A stretch of DNA of 27,627 nt, taken from NCBI GenBank assembly GCA_958426775.1, contig CATZZP010000025.1:1-27627 (forward strand). The letters run 5' to 3'. The stretch comes from an uncultured Bacillota bacterium. Lineage in GTDB: Bacteria; Bacillota; Clostridia; Lachnospirales; CAG-274. Shown here piece by piece: positions 1 to 5,967 of this stretch. The notes beneath the pieces were generated by a model. That model had not been told where the DNA came from, searched no databases, and saw only the letters and a list, made by a program, of their open reading frames with translations. Position 1 is the stretch's first letter. Every line of letters starts with the position of its first letter. Made by a program: the position numbers and the translations under genes.

Positions 1-121
1 CCCCGGTAGGTTATTTTTTCTTTTTTTATTGTCTACTTTATTGACTATAGTTCACGATATTATATAACCTAAAACCATTGTTTAAAAAGCTTTTTTAAAT
101 TACCTGTTCTCCATATAAAAA
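1..121. other. AT-rich non-coding stretch at the window edge
   Basis: This stretch lies downstream of agrD and no gene is visible in it. It contains an AT-only near-palindrome around 87-106 (TTTAAAAAGC followed by TTTTTTAAA) that could slow polymerase after agrD. It is not a GC-rich intrinsic terminator. Anything further downstream in the agr operon would lie outside the window. Confidence 0.4.
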
Positions 122-259
122 TCACTTCATTTCTTCATTTTTTACAAAGTACTCAGGCAACTCCGGCTGATAGCTAAGCTGCACAGAAATCGAGCCTGCT
201 CCAAGCTGTGCCAATACAAACACGGCATTACTTAAAAAAGATAACGCAAGATACAACAT
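122..259 (-). CDS. agrD: AgrD-like cyclic autoinducer peptide precursor with Ser in place of ring Cys
   Basis: Translation gives a 45-residue peptide with a hydrophobic N-terminal half (residues 2-21) followed by GSISVQLS, then YQPELPEYF and a charged tail ending NEEMK. The YQPxxP block after a five-residue segment is the hallmark of clostridial AgrD precursors. In the known Cys type, for example C. perfringens, the ring cysteine sits five residues before HQPEEP. The equivalent residue here is Ser25, and the peptide has no Cys at all, so a lactone ring S25-V-Q-L-S29 is predicted. Start choice: a strong AGGAGG lies just upstream of ATG 259. An in-frame ATG at 277 would add MKGGKI and restore the usual basic N-terminus, but it has no ribosome binding site. 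The gene follows agrB by 21 bp and should share its transcript. The family call is confident from position and motif; the ring chemistry is inference. Confidence 0.82.
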   Translation of the reverse strand: MLYLALSFLSNAVFVLAQLGAGSISVQLSYQPELPEYFVKNEEMK

Positions 260-280
260 AATTTTCCCTCCTTTCATATT

Positions 281-874
281 TTAAATATTTCTATTTAAAA
301 TTTTATTACAGCCTTCTGTTACAAGCATCAAAGCTACATCCAAACATATTGTGGCATATGCAAATATTGCATATGTCCTTGTTTTATATGCCAGAAAACA
401 AACCACAAGCAATTCCAGCACCAATATAAGCTTTGAATATTTTTTGCCCCTTTTAAATGCTGATTTTATAACAGTATTGTTTTTTGAAACTACAGGTGCC
501 CTAAAAAATACATATAAAAGCAAAAATGGGGCAGATGCAAAAATCCAGACAAAGGGATTTACCGCCACCTGTTCTATATATTTGCTTACCATAACAGTCA
601 GAACAAAATACAAATTGCTTACTGCAAAACAGCCTCCGTAGGTTTTGCAATGATAACCGCCCGTAAAGGTCCTTAAAGGCATAAAAAACGCACAAAATAT
701 CAATGCATACCATATATTAAACAAAAAAATTGACAATAAGGTTATAGATACCGTACCAAACAAAGTTGAAAACAATATTTGAAATCCATATTCATATACT
801 GCAAATAAATTTTTATCTATATATTTTTTGCTTAACAAGAAATTTGTCGCCTTATACGAAATTTTATTTAACAT
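281..874 (-). CDS. agrB: AgrB-type autoinducer-processing membrane protease
   Basis: AgrB is a membrane cysteine protease that removes the C-terminal tail of AgrD and helps close the ring. The protein has about five hydrophobic segments. It carries the family signature LRTFTGGYHC followed by KTYGGC, with the catalytic pair His75 and Cys82 seven residues apart, the same spacing as in S. aureus AgrB (His77/Cys84). Length is about 197 residues, close to the family norm. An ATG at 886 would add four codons, but that codon overlaps the GAGG (884-881), which sits 6 nt before ATG 874, so 874 is preferred. The gene precedes agrD directly, which identifies its substrate. It has its own promoter in the gap after agrC. 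Function is confident; the exact start is less so. Confidence 0.9.
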   Translation of the reverse strand: MLNKISYKATNFLLSKKYIDKNLFAVYEYGFQILFSTLFGTVSITLLSIFLFNIWYALIFCAFFMPLRTFTGGYHCKTYGGCFAVSNLYFVLTVMVSKYIEQVAVNPFVWIFASAPFLLLYVFFRAPVVSKNNTVIKSAFKRGKKYSKLILVLELLVVCFLAYKTRTYAIFAYATICLDVALMLVTEGCNKILNRNI

Positions 875-877
875 AAA

Positions 878-926
878 AAACCTCATTTATATAATATCTA
901 CCATAAATATTACATAAATGAGGTTT
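878..926 (-). repeat. 13-bp inverted repeat spanning the agrB promoter and ribosome binding site
   Basis: The arms 878-890 and 914-926 are perfect 13-bp complements with a 23-nt loop. One arm contains the agrB Shine-Dalgarno. The other lies between the -35 and -10 of the agrB promoter. An RNA reading through from agrAC could fold both arms and hide the ribosome binding site. A transcript started at the local promoter would carry only the proximal arm. Confidence 0.6.
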
Positions 927-934
927 AATTTCAA
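907..934 (-). promoter_or_regulatory. Promoter of agrBD
   Basis: On the minus strand, TTGAAA (934-929) is followed after 16 bp by TAATAT (912-907). The -10 lies about 30 bp upstream of the agrB start. The pair sits just downstream of two identical 9-bp repeats, so activation by the neighbouring LytTR regulator is likely. Confidence 0.65.
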
Positions 935-939
935 CAGAT

Positions 940-969
940 TGTCCGCAAACGGTCGTTTAGTGTCCGCAA
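940..969 (-). promoter_or_regulatory. Paired direct repeats, candidate AgrA/LytTR binding site
   Basis: TTGCGGACA occurs twice on the minus strand, at 969-961 and 948-940, with a 12-bp spacer. Start-to-start distance is 21 bp, two helical turns. S. aureus AgrA binds two 9-bp direct repeats with a 12-13 bp spacer upstream of its target promoters, and this arrangement is the same. The site is immediately upstream of the agrBD -35 element. The repeats are seen; binding by the local AgrA is inferred. Confidence 0.7.
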
Positions 970-974
970 TTTTT

Positions 975-2255
975 TTAAAACAGGCTGATTGTTAATGTAA
1001 ATATACCATCAACACACTGCCAATCAACAAGACCCTTATATTTTTCAACAGCGGAAATTATGGAGCTTAATCCCCAACCATGATTTTCTCCTGTCTTTGT
1101 TGATTTAGGTATTTCCCTGCCGATTATATTCTTTGTAGGATTTTCTATTTTTATAATTATAATATTGCTGTTTTGTGTTATGCCTATGTATATGTATTTG
1201 TTATTTGCAATATCAGCATTTGCCTCAATTGCATTATCAAGAGCATTAGACAAAATTATACAAATATCCTGTACATCTATTTTGCCAATATCTGCTATTG
1301 AAAAATCGCCGTCTACGGTTATGCCCTTTGCCTCCGCCCGGTCTATTTTGTAATTTAAAATTATGTCCAGCTCCTCTATGCCCGTATAGGATATATTTCT
1401 AAAGCGTACATACCGGTTATTAAGCCCATAAATATATTTAAGTGCTTCCTCAGATTTATCACTTTTAATATATCCTTCTATAAGGCTTAAATGATGCTTA
1501 AAATCGTGATTATTTTTGGCATTTTTATAATAGTTCGCTTTTATGTTTTCTATATTATCAGAGAGCATTTTGTTTTTTATTTCAATCAGGCTGTACTCAC
1601 GCTTTTCTCTCTCATATGCTGAAAACCTGTTAACGGCGTATACAATAAAGCCAAACAAAATAACCGCTCCAATCCACTCCACGGCAATGCTGACCCTCAG
1701 CATTTCATAGGAATTTGATAAGAAAGCACTTACCGCAACACTGTCAAAAATATAAACCAAAAGGGAAATAATAATTATAAACTTAGCCGACCTATCGTCA
1801 ATATTAAGACGCTTAAGCTTATTTCTGATAAAAAAATACATTATTGTGGTAAAAAGCTTTATAGACAGTATAAAAATAATTCTGTCACTACCGGCAGATG
1901 TAACTGCTGCAACAGTTCTGTCAATATTGCCGAAATAAACACACCACAGGCTGAGAAACAAAAAGTCAATAAGGTGTACCGCTGTAAAGTAAACCATACA
2001 TATTGCCACAATATTCAAAAACCTTTTGCCGGTTAAAAGCTTTACCAAAAGGCATGATGTTAACAAAGAGGTAATCAACGCAGTATAGGAAAAGGTAATA
2101 TAGCTGTTAATTATAAGCACAAGCACTGTATTTAGCAAAGCTGTGAAAAAAGGAATATGCTTTTTAATATCAGGCTTAAAAACATCAAATAATATAAAAT
2201 AACCTATTAAACCTTCAATATAGGTTGTTAATAATTCCGCCGTATATTCAATCAT
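975..2255 (-). CDS. agrC: AgrC-type sensor histidine kinase (GHKL/HPK10)
   Basis: This is a membrane receptor kinase expected to bind the cyclic peptide and phosphorylate AgrA. The N-terminal half (residues ~5-215) contains about six or seven hydrophobic segments. It is followed by a linker helix and the HDFKHHL phosphoacceptor region with His250, typical of the AgrC class. The GHKL ATPase domain shows an N-box (SNALDNAIEA, Asn337 region) and a G-box (GENHGWGLSSI). The ATG at 2255 overlaps the agrA stop as ATGA, giving a 4-nt overlap and likely translational coupling. A TTG at 2270 in the same frame is a weaker alternative. Length is 426 residues, normal for the family. It is paired with agrA and located beside agrBD. 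Confidence 0.88.
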   Translation of the reverse strand: MIEYTAELLTTYIEGLIGYFILFDVFKPDIKKHIPFFTALLNTVLVLIINSYITFSYTALITSLLTSCLLVKLLTGKRFLNIVAICMVYFTAVHLIDFLFLSLWCVYFGNIDRTVAAVTSAGSDRIIFILSIKLFTTIMYFFIRNKLKRLNIDDRSAKFIIIISLLVYIFDSVAVSAFLSNSYEMLRVSIAVEWIGAVILFGFIVYAVNRFSAYEREKREYSLIEIKNKMLSDNIENIKANYYKNAKNNHDFKHHLSLIEGYIKSDKSEEALKYIYGLNNRYVRFRNISYTGIEELDIILNYKIDRAEAKGITVDGDFSIADIGKIDVQDICIILSNALDNAIEANADIANNKYIYIGITQNSNIIIIKIENPTKNIIGREIPKSTKTGENHGWGLSSIISAVEKYKGLVDWQCVDGIFTLTISLF

Positions 2256-2965
2256 GACCGTTTCCCCCAATAATCAGTAACAGACCGCTTTATATCGGTA
2301 ATTCTTCTTCTGCTTATATCCAATTTTGTGCCTTCCCTCATAACAACGGTAGTGTCATTAATTGAAACAATGTTGTTAATATTAACAATATAGCCTCTGT
2401 CTGAAAAAACAAACCTTTCATCATTCAGTGCATCAAAAACTTCCTTTAACGAAATCCTCTCTTTATGGTATTTTCCGTTTTTCATATAAAAAACCGCATT
2501 CTTTCCGTCTTTTTTAACATAATTTATATCATTGTACATTAAATTAATTATTTCATTTCTGTTTTTAAGTACATAATATTTAGGTCTTAAGCTTTTATAT
2601 TTTTCTATTGCAGATATAACATACCTTTCAAAAAGAGTATCCAGTCTGTCCTTAGGCAAAAATCTGAATACTTCAAGCTCAAAGGAATTATACACATAAG
2701 CCTCATAGTTAGTAACAAAAATAATAATAGGCTTTTTCTCAGACATGGAATTTATCTGCTCAGCAGCTTTCATTCCCGTTACACCTTTCATTTCTATATC
2801 CAGCAAATATATGTCATAGTTCTTACAGCTTTTAAGTAAATCCTCTGCCCCGTTAAAAACAGAAATATATCCGTCTATATTATGTGTATTTAAAATTTCT
2901 GTAAGCCTTGAGTACAGCTTTTCTGCAAAAAATTGTTCATCATCGCAAATTGCAAATTTAATCAT
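2252..2965 (-). CDS. agrA: AgrA-type LytTR response regulator
   Basis: This two-domain regulator has a CheY-like receiver with Asp8/Asp9, phospho-acceptor Asp56 in LLDIEMK, Thr85 and Lys105. A LytTR DNA-binding domain follows over residues ~132-235, ending in a positively charged stretch. Start 2965 is chosen because AAAGGTGA lies at proper distance upstream; the frame continues seven codons further but without an ATG supported by a ribosome binding site. The length of 237 residues matches the family. The gene leads the agrAC pair and has its own promoter. The 9-bp direct repeats at 940-969 are its most likely target, giving positive feedback on the signal genes agrBD. Confidence 0.88.
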   Translation of the reverse strand: MIKFAICDDEQFFAEKLYSRLTEILNTHNIDGYISVFNGAEDLLKSCKNYDIYLLDIEMKGVTGMKAAEQINSMSEKKPIIIFVTNYEAYVYNSFELEVFRFLPKDRLDTLFERYVISAIEKYKSLRPKYYVLKNRNEIINLMYNDINYVKKDGKNAVFYMKNGKYHKERISLKEVFDALNDERFVFSDRGYIVNINNIVSINDTTVVMREGTKLDISRRRITDIKRSVTDYWGKRS

Positions 2966-3002
2966 ACCTGTCACCTTTACAGCCAAAATCTGTTATATTG
3001 CA

Positions 3003-3031
3003 ATTATATCATATATTTTCAGGCTTTTCAA
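3003..3031 (-). promoter_or_regulatory. Promoter of agrAC
   Basis: On the minus strand, TTGAAA (3031-3026) and TATAAT (3008-3003) are separated by 17 bp, close to the sigma-A consensus. It lies 38 bp upstream of the agrA start and downstream of the amidase terminator, so agrAC can be expressed independently of the lysis pair. Confidence 0.75.
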
Positions 3032-3063
3032 TTTATACATTTTAATATACCTGATGCCTATAA

Positions 3064-3091
3064 AAAAAGAGAGGATTGCTCCTCCCTTTTT
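3064..3091. terminator. Hairpin terminator after the amidase gene
   Basis: The arms 3064-3075 and 3080-3091 pair over 12 positions with one mismatch around a TTGC loop. The arms end in A- and T-runs, so the element could work in either direction. It overlaps the amidase stop codon and separates the lysis pair from agrA. Confidence 0.75.
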
Positions 3092-3725
3092 ACAGCTTAT
3101 TAGCCATATTTATAATAAGGCTGTCTAAATACTTTACACACTTAACTGCGTTATCCCAGTACTCCCTGGAGTTTATAACTCCCTCTTTTACAAGCCTTTC
3201 AACTGCCTCCTCATAGGTTTCAATTTTCATATTTTCACCTCCTAATTTGTTTTTAAAAGCATTCCACTGCTTAATATCGTTTACAAATGGTGCAGGACAA
3301 ACCTTATGGGTTACATCATAGTGACGTAATACATTTTGGATTGGTACTTTGTATTGTTCCATAAGGGTATTTACAAACTCCACCCCATTATTAACAGTTG
3401 CCTCATCAAAATAATATGCTCCTTTGCTATCTCTGTGACTGCAAAGCTCAACACCTATGCTGTTATCATTTCTGCACTTTTTATGGTAGTAAACCTTAGC
3501 ACCGCAATGCCATGCCGTATCACTATCCTCCACAGACTGACAAACCTCATTACTATCTACAAAATAATGTGCCGAAGCATTTCTGTTTTCCCCCGCAAAG
3601 TAGTTACAGTTACCCTTTGCGGTATCGCCGTTGTTTGCCGTATAATGTACTACAATATACTCTATTTTACCCTTTCTGCCCTTTGTATAGTTACTGCTGT
3701 GAGCTATTATTTTTTTCATTATCAT
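3090..3725 (-). CDS. N-acetylmuramoyl-L-alanine amidase (Amidase_2), endolysin-like
   Basis: This zinc amidase should cut the bond between muramic acid and the stem peptide of peptidoglycan. The Amidase_2 domain covers residues ~1-160, with VVHYTAN (His27), catalytic Glu93 in IGVELC, His135 in RHYDVTH and Cys143 in KVCPAPF. His27, His135 and Cys143 form the usual zinc site. A short helical C-terminal module (residues ~168-211, YEEAVERLVKEGVI) resembles tails on clostridial phage endolysins. There is no signal peptide, so export probably depends on the upstream holin, whose gene overlaps this one by 35 bp. ATG 3725 follows AAGGGGAG; ATG 3719 is an alternative. No other phage genes are visible, so it may be a domesticated lysis gene. 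Confidence 0.88.
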   Translation of the reverse strand: MIMKKIIAHSSNYTKGRKGKIEYIVVHYTANNGDTAKGNCNYFAGENRNASAHYFVDSNEVCQSVEDSDTAWHCGAKVYYHKKCRNDNSIGVELCSHRDSKGAYYFDEATVNNGVEFVNTLMEQYKVPIQNVLRHYDVTHKVCPAPFVNDIKQWNAFKNKLGGENMKIETYEEAVERLVKEGVINSREYWDNAVKCVKYLDSLIINMANKL

Positions 3726-4137
3726 TATCTCCCCTTGTTTTTAATATCTCTATTGCTCTTGTTACGGCTTCAGGCATAGGTACACCCATAAGCCCCATAT
3801 TTTCAATCAGACTTATCAGCTCGTTCATTGAAAATCCGTAAATTATGCTTTCACGTATATAGCTGACGCCTGTTGCAAGCTCCAGCCTATAACCTATAAG
3901 CACAACACACAAAATTGCTCCTTTTCTGCATAAGCCCTTAAAGCCAACCTTGCTTTCCGCACCGCCGCTTTTGGTTTTAGGACTGTTTTTAAATACAACT
4001 GCAACTACCATACCTGTAATATAATCAACTGCCATAAGGCAGACAAGTAATTTTAACGCATTATCCCAGCCTCCGAACAGAACGGCACTTACACCGCCCC
4101 ATAAGGCACATACCGTAATAAGCTTAGCCTTTATCAT
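3691..4137 (-). CDS. Phage holin of the TcdE/Phage_holin_4 type
   Basis: This small membrane protein of 148 residues has about four hydrophobic segments (roughly residues 5-22, 29-50, 74-93 and 101-120) and a polar C-terminal tail ending DNDNEKNNSSQQ. The signature AVDYITG followed by a Ser/Gly/Lys-rich loop and GFKGLCRKG is that of Phage_holin_4, the family containing C. difficile TcdE. Holins form lesions that let endolysins reach the wall. TcdE also releases toxins in C. difficile. ATG 4137 is preceded by GGGGGAG. It overlaps the amidase gene, a classic lysis pair. The function is confident as a family call; its target process here is unknown. Confidence 0.85.
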   Translation of the reverse strand: MIKAKLITVCALWGGVSAVLFGGWDNALKLLVCLMAVDYITGMVVAVVFKNSPKTKSGGAESKVGFKGLCRKGAILCVVLIGYRLELATGVSYIRESIIYGFSMNELISLIENMGLMGVPMPEAVTRAIEILKTRGDNDNEKNNSSQQ

Positions 4138-4220
4138 AATAACTCCCCCTTTTGTTTATATAGCTGTTGGTCCCTTTTAATATATTATTATCCTGCCTGA
4201 TTTTTATCACCTCCACCCTC

Positions 4221-4282
4221 TGTATATCATATGAGAACTGACAAAAACTGACTGTCCCGAAGGCAAAAAAATCCCTCCGTAT
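4221..4282 (-). promoter_or_regulatory. Possible regulated promoter of the holin-amidase pair
   Basis: There is a -10-like TATACA (4226-4221) or TATGAT (4231-4226) but no good -35. About 35 bp before TATACA lies TTCGGGACA (4261-4253), 7 of 9 matching the agrB repeat. A weaker 5 of 9 match (4282-4274) lies 21 bp further up. The geometry resembles the agrBD promoter, but matches this weak can arise by chance. Confidence 0.25.
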
Positions 4283-4298
4283 TGTTTTTACGGAGGGA
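4265..4298 (-). terminator. Terminator of the aldolase gene
   Basis: A perfect 10-bp stem (4272-4281 with 4289-4298) containing CCCTCCGTA is followed on the minus strand by seven Ts (4271-4265). It is a strong intrinsic terminator that insulates the holin from upstream transcription. Confidence 0.9.
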
Positions 4299-4308
4299 AA
4301 AATTTTTA

Positions 4309-5283
4309 TTATTCCTTTTCAAGCAATTCCACATAAAAGTTTTTAATATCACTTCTGCCTGATTTAGAAAAGGCAATTGCATCTCGGGGGTGCTGGTTTA
4401 AGCTGCCTGTCAGCATATAAGGTATATCATAGCCCCAGGTCATACCGCTTTCTCTTAAAGGGTTTACGTACTTTTCAATAAAGTCAAGGAGATATATAAC
4501 CTTATACTTAGGGTTTTTAAGAAATCTTAAAAGAAGCTCTGAGCTACAGTTGCCTGCACCTCTGCCTAAGCCCCTTACGGAGGCATCAAGTATACTTACG
4601 CCGAGTCTTAAGGTTTCAATAGTATTAGCAAAGGCAAGCTGCTGATTATTATGTGCGTGAATACCTATCTGCTTATTATACTTATCACCCATTTCAAGGT
4701 ACTTAGCCGCAATTTTTCTTATCTGCTCGGGAACTAAGGCACCGTAGCTGTCTACAATACAGACTCTGTCTACATTACTGTGACCTATAATCTCAAGAGC
4801 ATCGTTTATATCGTTGTCGCTTGCATTAGAGATAGCCATAATATTAATAGAGGTTTCATAGCCCTTATTTTTGCAGTATTCAGCCATTTCAATAGCAGCA
4901 GGGATAGTATTGATATAGGTAGCAATTCTGAACATATCAATAGCACTGTCTGCCTTGTCAATTATATCTCGTTTATACTCCGTACGTCCTACATCAGCCA
5001 TAACGGAAATTTTTAAATCGGTATCGTTATCGCCTACTATTGACCTTATGCTGTCCTCATCACAGAACTTCCACTTACCGAACTTGCTTTCATCAAACAA
5101 GTCCTTGGATGCCTTATAGCCTATCTCCATATAGTCGATACCGGAGGCTACATTTGCCTCATAAAGTTTTTTTACAAACTCATCACTAAAGAAAAAATCA
5201 TTTACAAGACCGCCGTCGCGTATTGTACAATCAAGCACCCTTACATCGGGACGAAAGGATACTATATTACCTCTTTGTTCCAT
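4309..5283 (-). CDS. Aldolase catalytic-domain protein (DRE-TIM/HMGL-like)
   Basis: This 324-residue protein looks like a TIM-barrel metal-dependent aldolase or lyase of the family that includes 4-hydroxy-2-oxovalerate aldolase and HMG-CoA lyase. LDCTIRDGG at residues ~18-26 corresponds to the conserved RDG metal/catalytic motif, and HAHNN at ~209-213 supplies metal-binding histidines. GLGRGAGNCSSELLL is the usual GxGxGAGN-type loop. The substrate cannot be told from sequence. The start is ATG 5283 behind AAGGAG. No separate promoter is visible, and it lies downstream of the Gln-rich gene with a hairpin between them, so it probably depends partly on read-through. Confidence 0.8.
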   Translation of the reverse strand: MEQRGNIVSFRPDVRVLDCTIRDGGLVNDFFFSDEFVKKLYEANVASGIDYMEIGYKASKDLFDESKFGKWKFCDEDSIRSIVGDNDTDLKISVMADVGRTEYKRDIIDKADSAIDMFRIATYINTIPAAIEMAEYCKNKGYETSINIMAISNASDNDINDALEIIGHSNVDRVCIVDSYGALVPEQIRKIAAKYLEMGDKYNKQIGIHAHNNQQLAFANTIETLRLGVSILDASVRGLGRGAGNCSSELLLRFLKNPKYKVIYLLDFIEKYVNPLRESGMTWGYDIPYMLTGSLNQHPRDAIAFSKSGRSDIKNFYVELLEKE

Positions 5284-5303
5284 TTTAATCTCCTTTTATA
5301 TAA

Positions 5304-5324
5304 AGGGACTGCTAAACAGTCCCT
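5304..5324 (-). terminator. Intercistronic hairpin, weak terminator
   Basis: AGGGACTG and CAGTCCCT pair with a 5-nt loop. On the minus strand the stem is followed by TTTATATAA rather than a clean T-run. It probably attenuates transcription from the Gln-rich gene into the aldolase gene. Confidence 0.6.
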
Positions 5325-5328
5325 GATT

Positions 5329-5865
5329 TTACATATTGTTATTGTTGTTATTTTGTTTCTTGTTAAACTCCTGCTGGGGCTGCTGCATTTGTGAAAGCTC
5401 CTGCTGAGGAGCCTGTCCGAAGCCCTGCTGAGGATAGCCCTGCATCTGTTGTCCGTAGCCCTGCTGAGGATAGCCCTGCATCTGCTGTCCGTAACCGCCC
5501 TGCATTTGCTGAAAACCCTGCTGGGGCATTTGTCCGAACTGCTGTCCGCCCTGAGGTAAGCCCTGTGGCACACCCTGCTGTTGATATGCAGCCTGCTGAA
5601 AGCTGTTTTGGCTCATACCCTGCTGTTGCTGAGGCTGTGGAGAGCGATGGCTGTTCATACTCATAGTAAGCATAGACATACGCTTTTCCATATCCTCAAT
5701 CTTAGCACTATAGGCATCAATCTTACGGCTAAGCTCTATATTTGCCTTTTGTAAGGAGTCAAGAACGCCCATTATCCACTTAATTTGTGCAGGGGTTACC
5801 TCCTGCTTGGGCTGATTAGCCTGTAACTCAGGCTCTGCTTCTGTGTTTTTGTCAAAAAGTCCCAT
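5329..5865 (-). CDS. Gln-rich low-complexity repeat protein, function unknown
   Basis: The 178-residue protein has two parts. Residues 1-~70 start MGLFDKN and contain a helical, probably coiled-coil segment (IKWIMGVLDSLQKANIELSR to MEKRMSMLTM). From ~75 to the end the chain is Gln/Gly/Pro/Met-rich, with a perfect tandem of a 12-residue unit GYGQQMQGYPQQ and a terminal Asn run. There is no signal peptide or membrane segment. I do not recognise a family. A coiled coil plus a disordered Q/N tail suggests an oligomerising scaffold or condensate-forming protein, which is inference. Start 5865 is set by GGGGA 7 nt upstream; the frame extends 24 codons further without support. Confidence 0.75.
   Translation of the reverse strand: MGLFDKNTEAEPELQANQPKQEVTPAQIKWIMGVLDSLQKANIELSRKIDAYSAKIEDMEKRMSMLTMSMNSHRSPQPQQQQGMSQNSFQQAAYQQQGVPQGLPQGGQQFGQMPQQGFQQMQGGYGQQMQGYPQQGYGQQMQGYPQQGFGQAPQQELSQMQQPQQEFNKKQNNNNNNM
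5423..5494 (-). repeat. Two tandem 36-bp coding repeats
   Basis: Units 5423-5458 and 5459-5494 are nearly identical, differing at two bases, and encode the 12-residue Gln-rich unit twice. Flanking codons are partial copies. This is a coding minisatellite, prone to length change by slippage. Confidence 0.85.
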
Positions 5866-5902
5866 AATAATTCCCCGTTCCTTATGCTTTTTTAATGAAA
5901 TA

Positions 5903-5908
5903 ATTATA
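5903..5908 (-). promoter_or_regulatory. Extended -10 promoter of the Gln-rich gene
   Basis: TATAAT (5908-5903) is preceded by TGG, an extended -10 element, with no good -35 at 17 bp. It lies 38 bp upstream of the start codon. Confidence 0.6.
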
Positions 5909-5967
5909 CCATAAGAGCAAAGAAAATAAGCACCCACGGGGCGGTTATTTTCTGCAACCCGGTATGA

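Noticed and set aside
351..641. Plus-strand frame antisense to agrB
   Set aside because: agrB has a clear family signature and ribosome binding site on the other strand; this frame has neither.
3090..4137. Part of an intact prophage
   Set aside because: Only the lysis pair is present; no integrase, terminase, capsid or tail gene occurs in the window, though an element extending beyond the left edge cannot be excluded.
5423..5494. 36-bp repeats of CRISPR-like length
   Set aside because: The units are directly adjacent with no spacers, lie in frame inside a gene and encode a 12-residue protein repeat.
5391..5666. Reading frame opposite the Gln-rich gene
   Set aside because: It is the mirror of a repetitive CAG/CTG-type coding sequence, with no ribosome binding site and repetitive low-complexity product.
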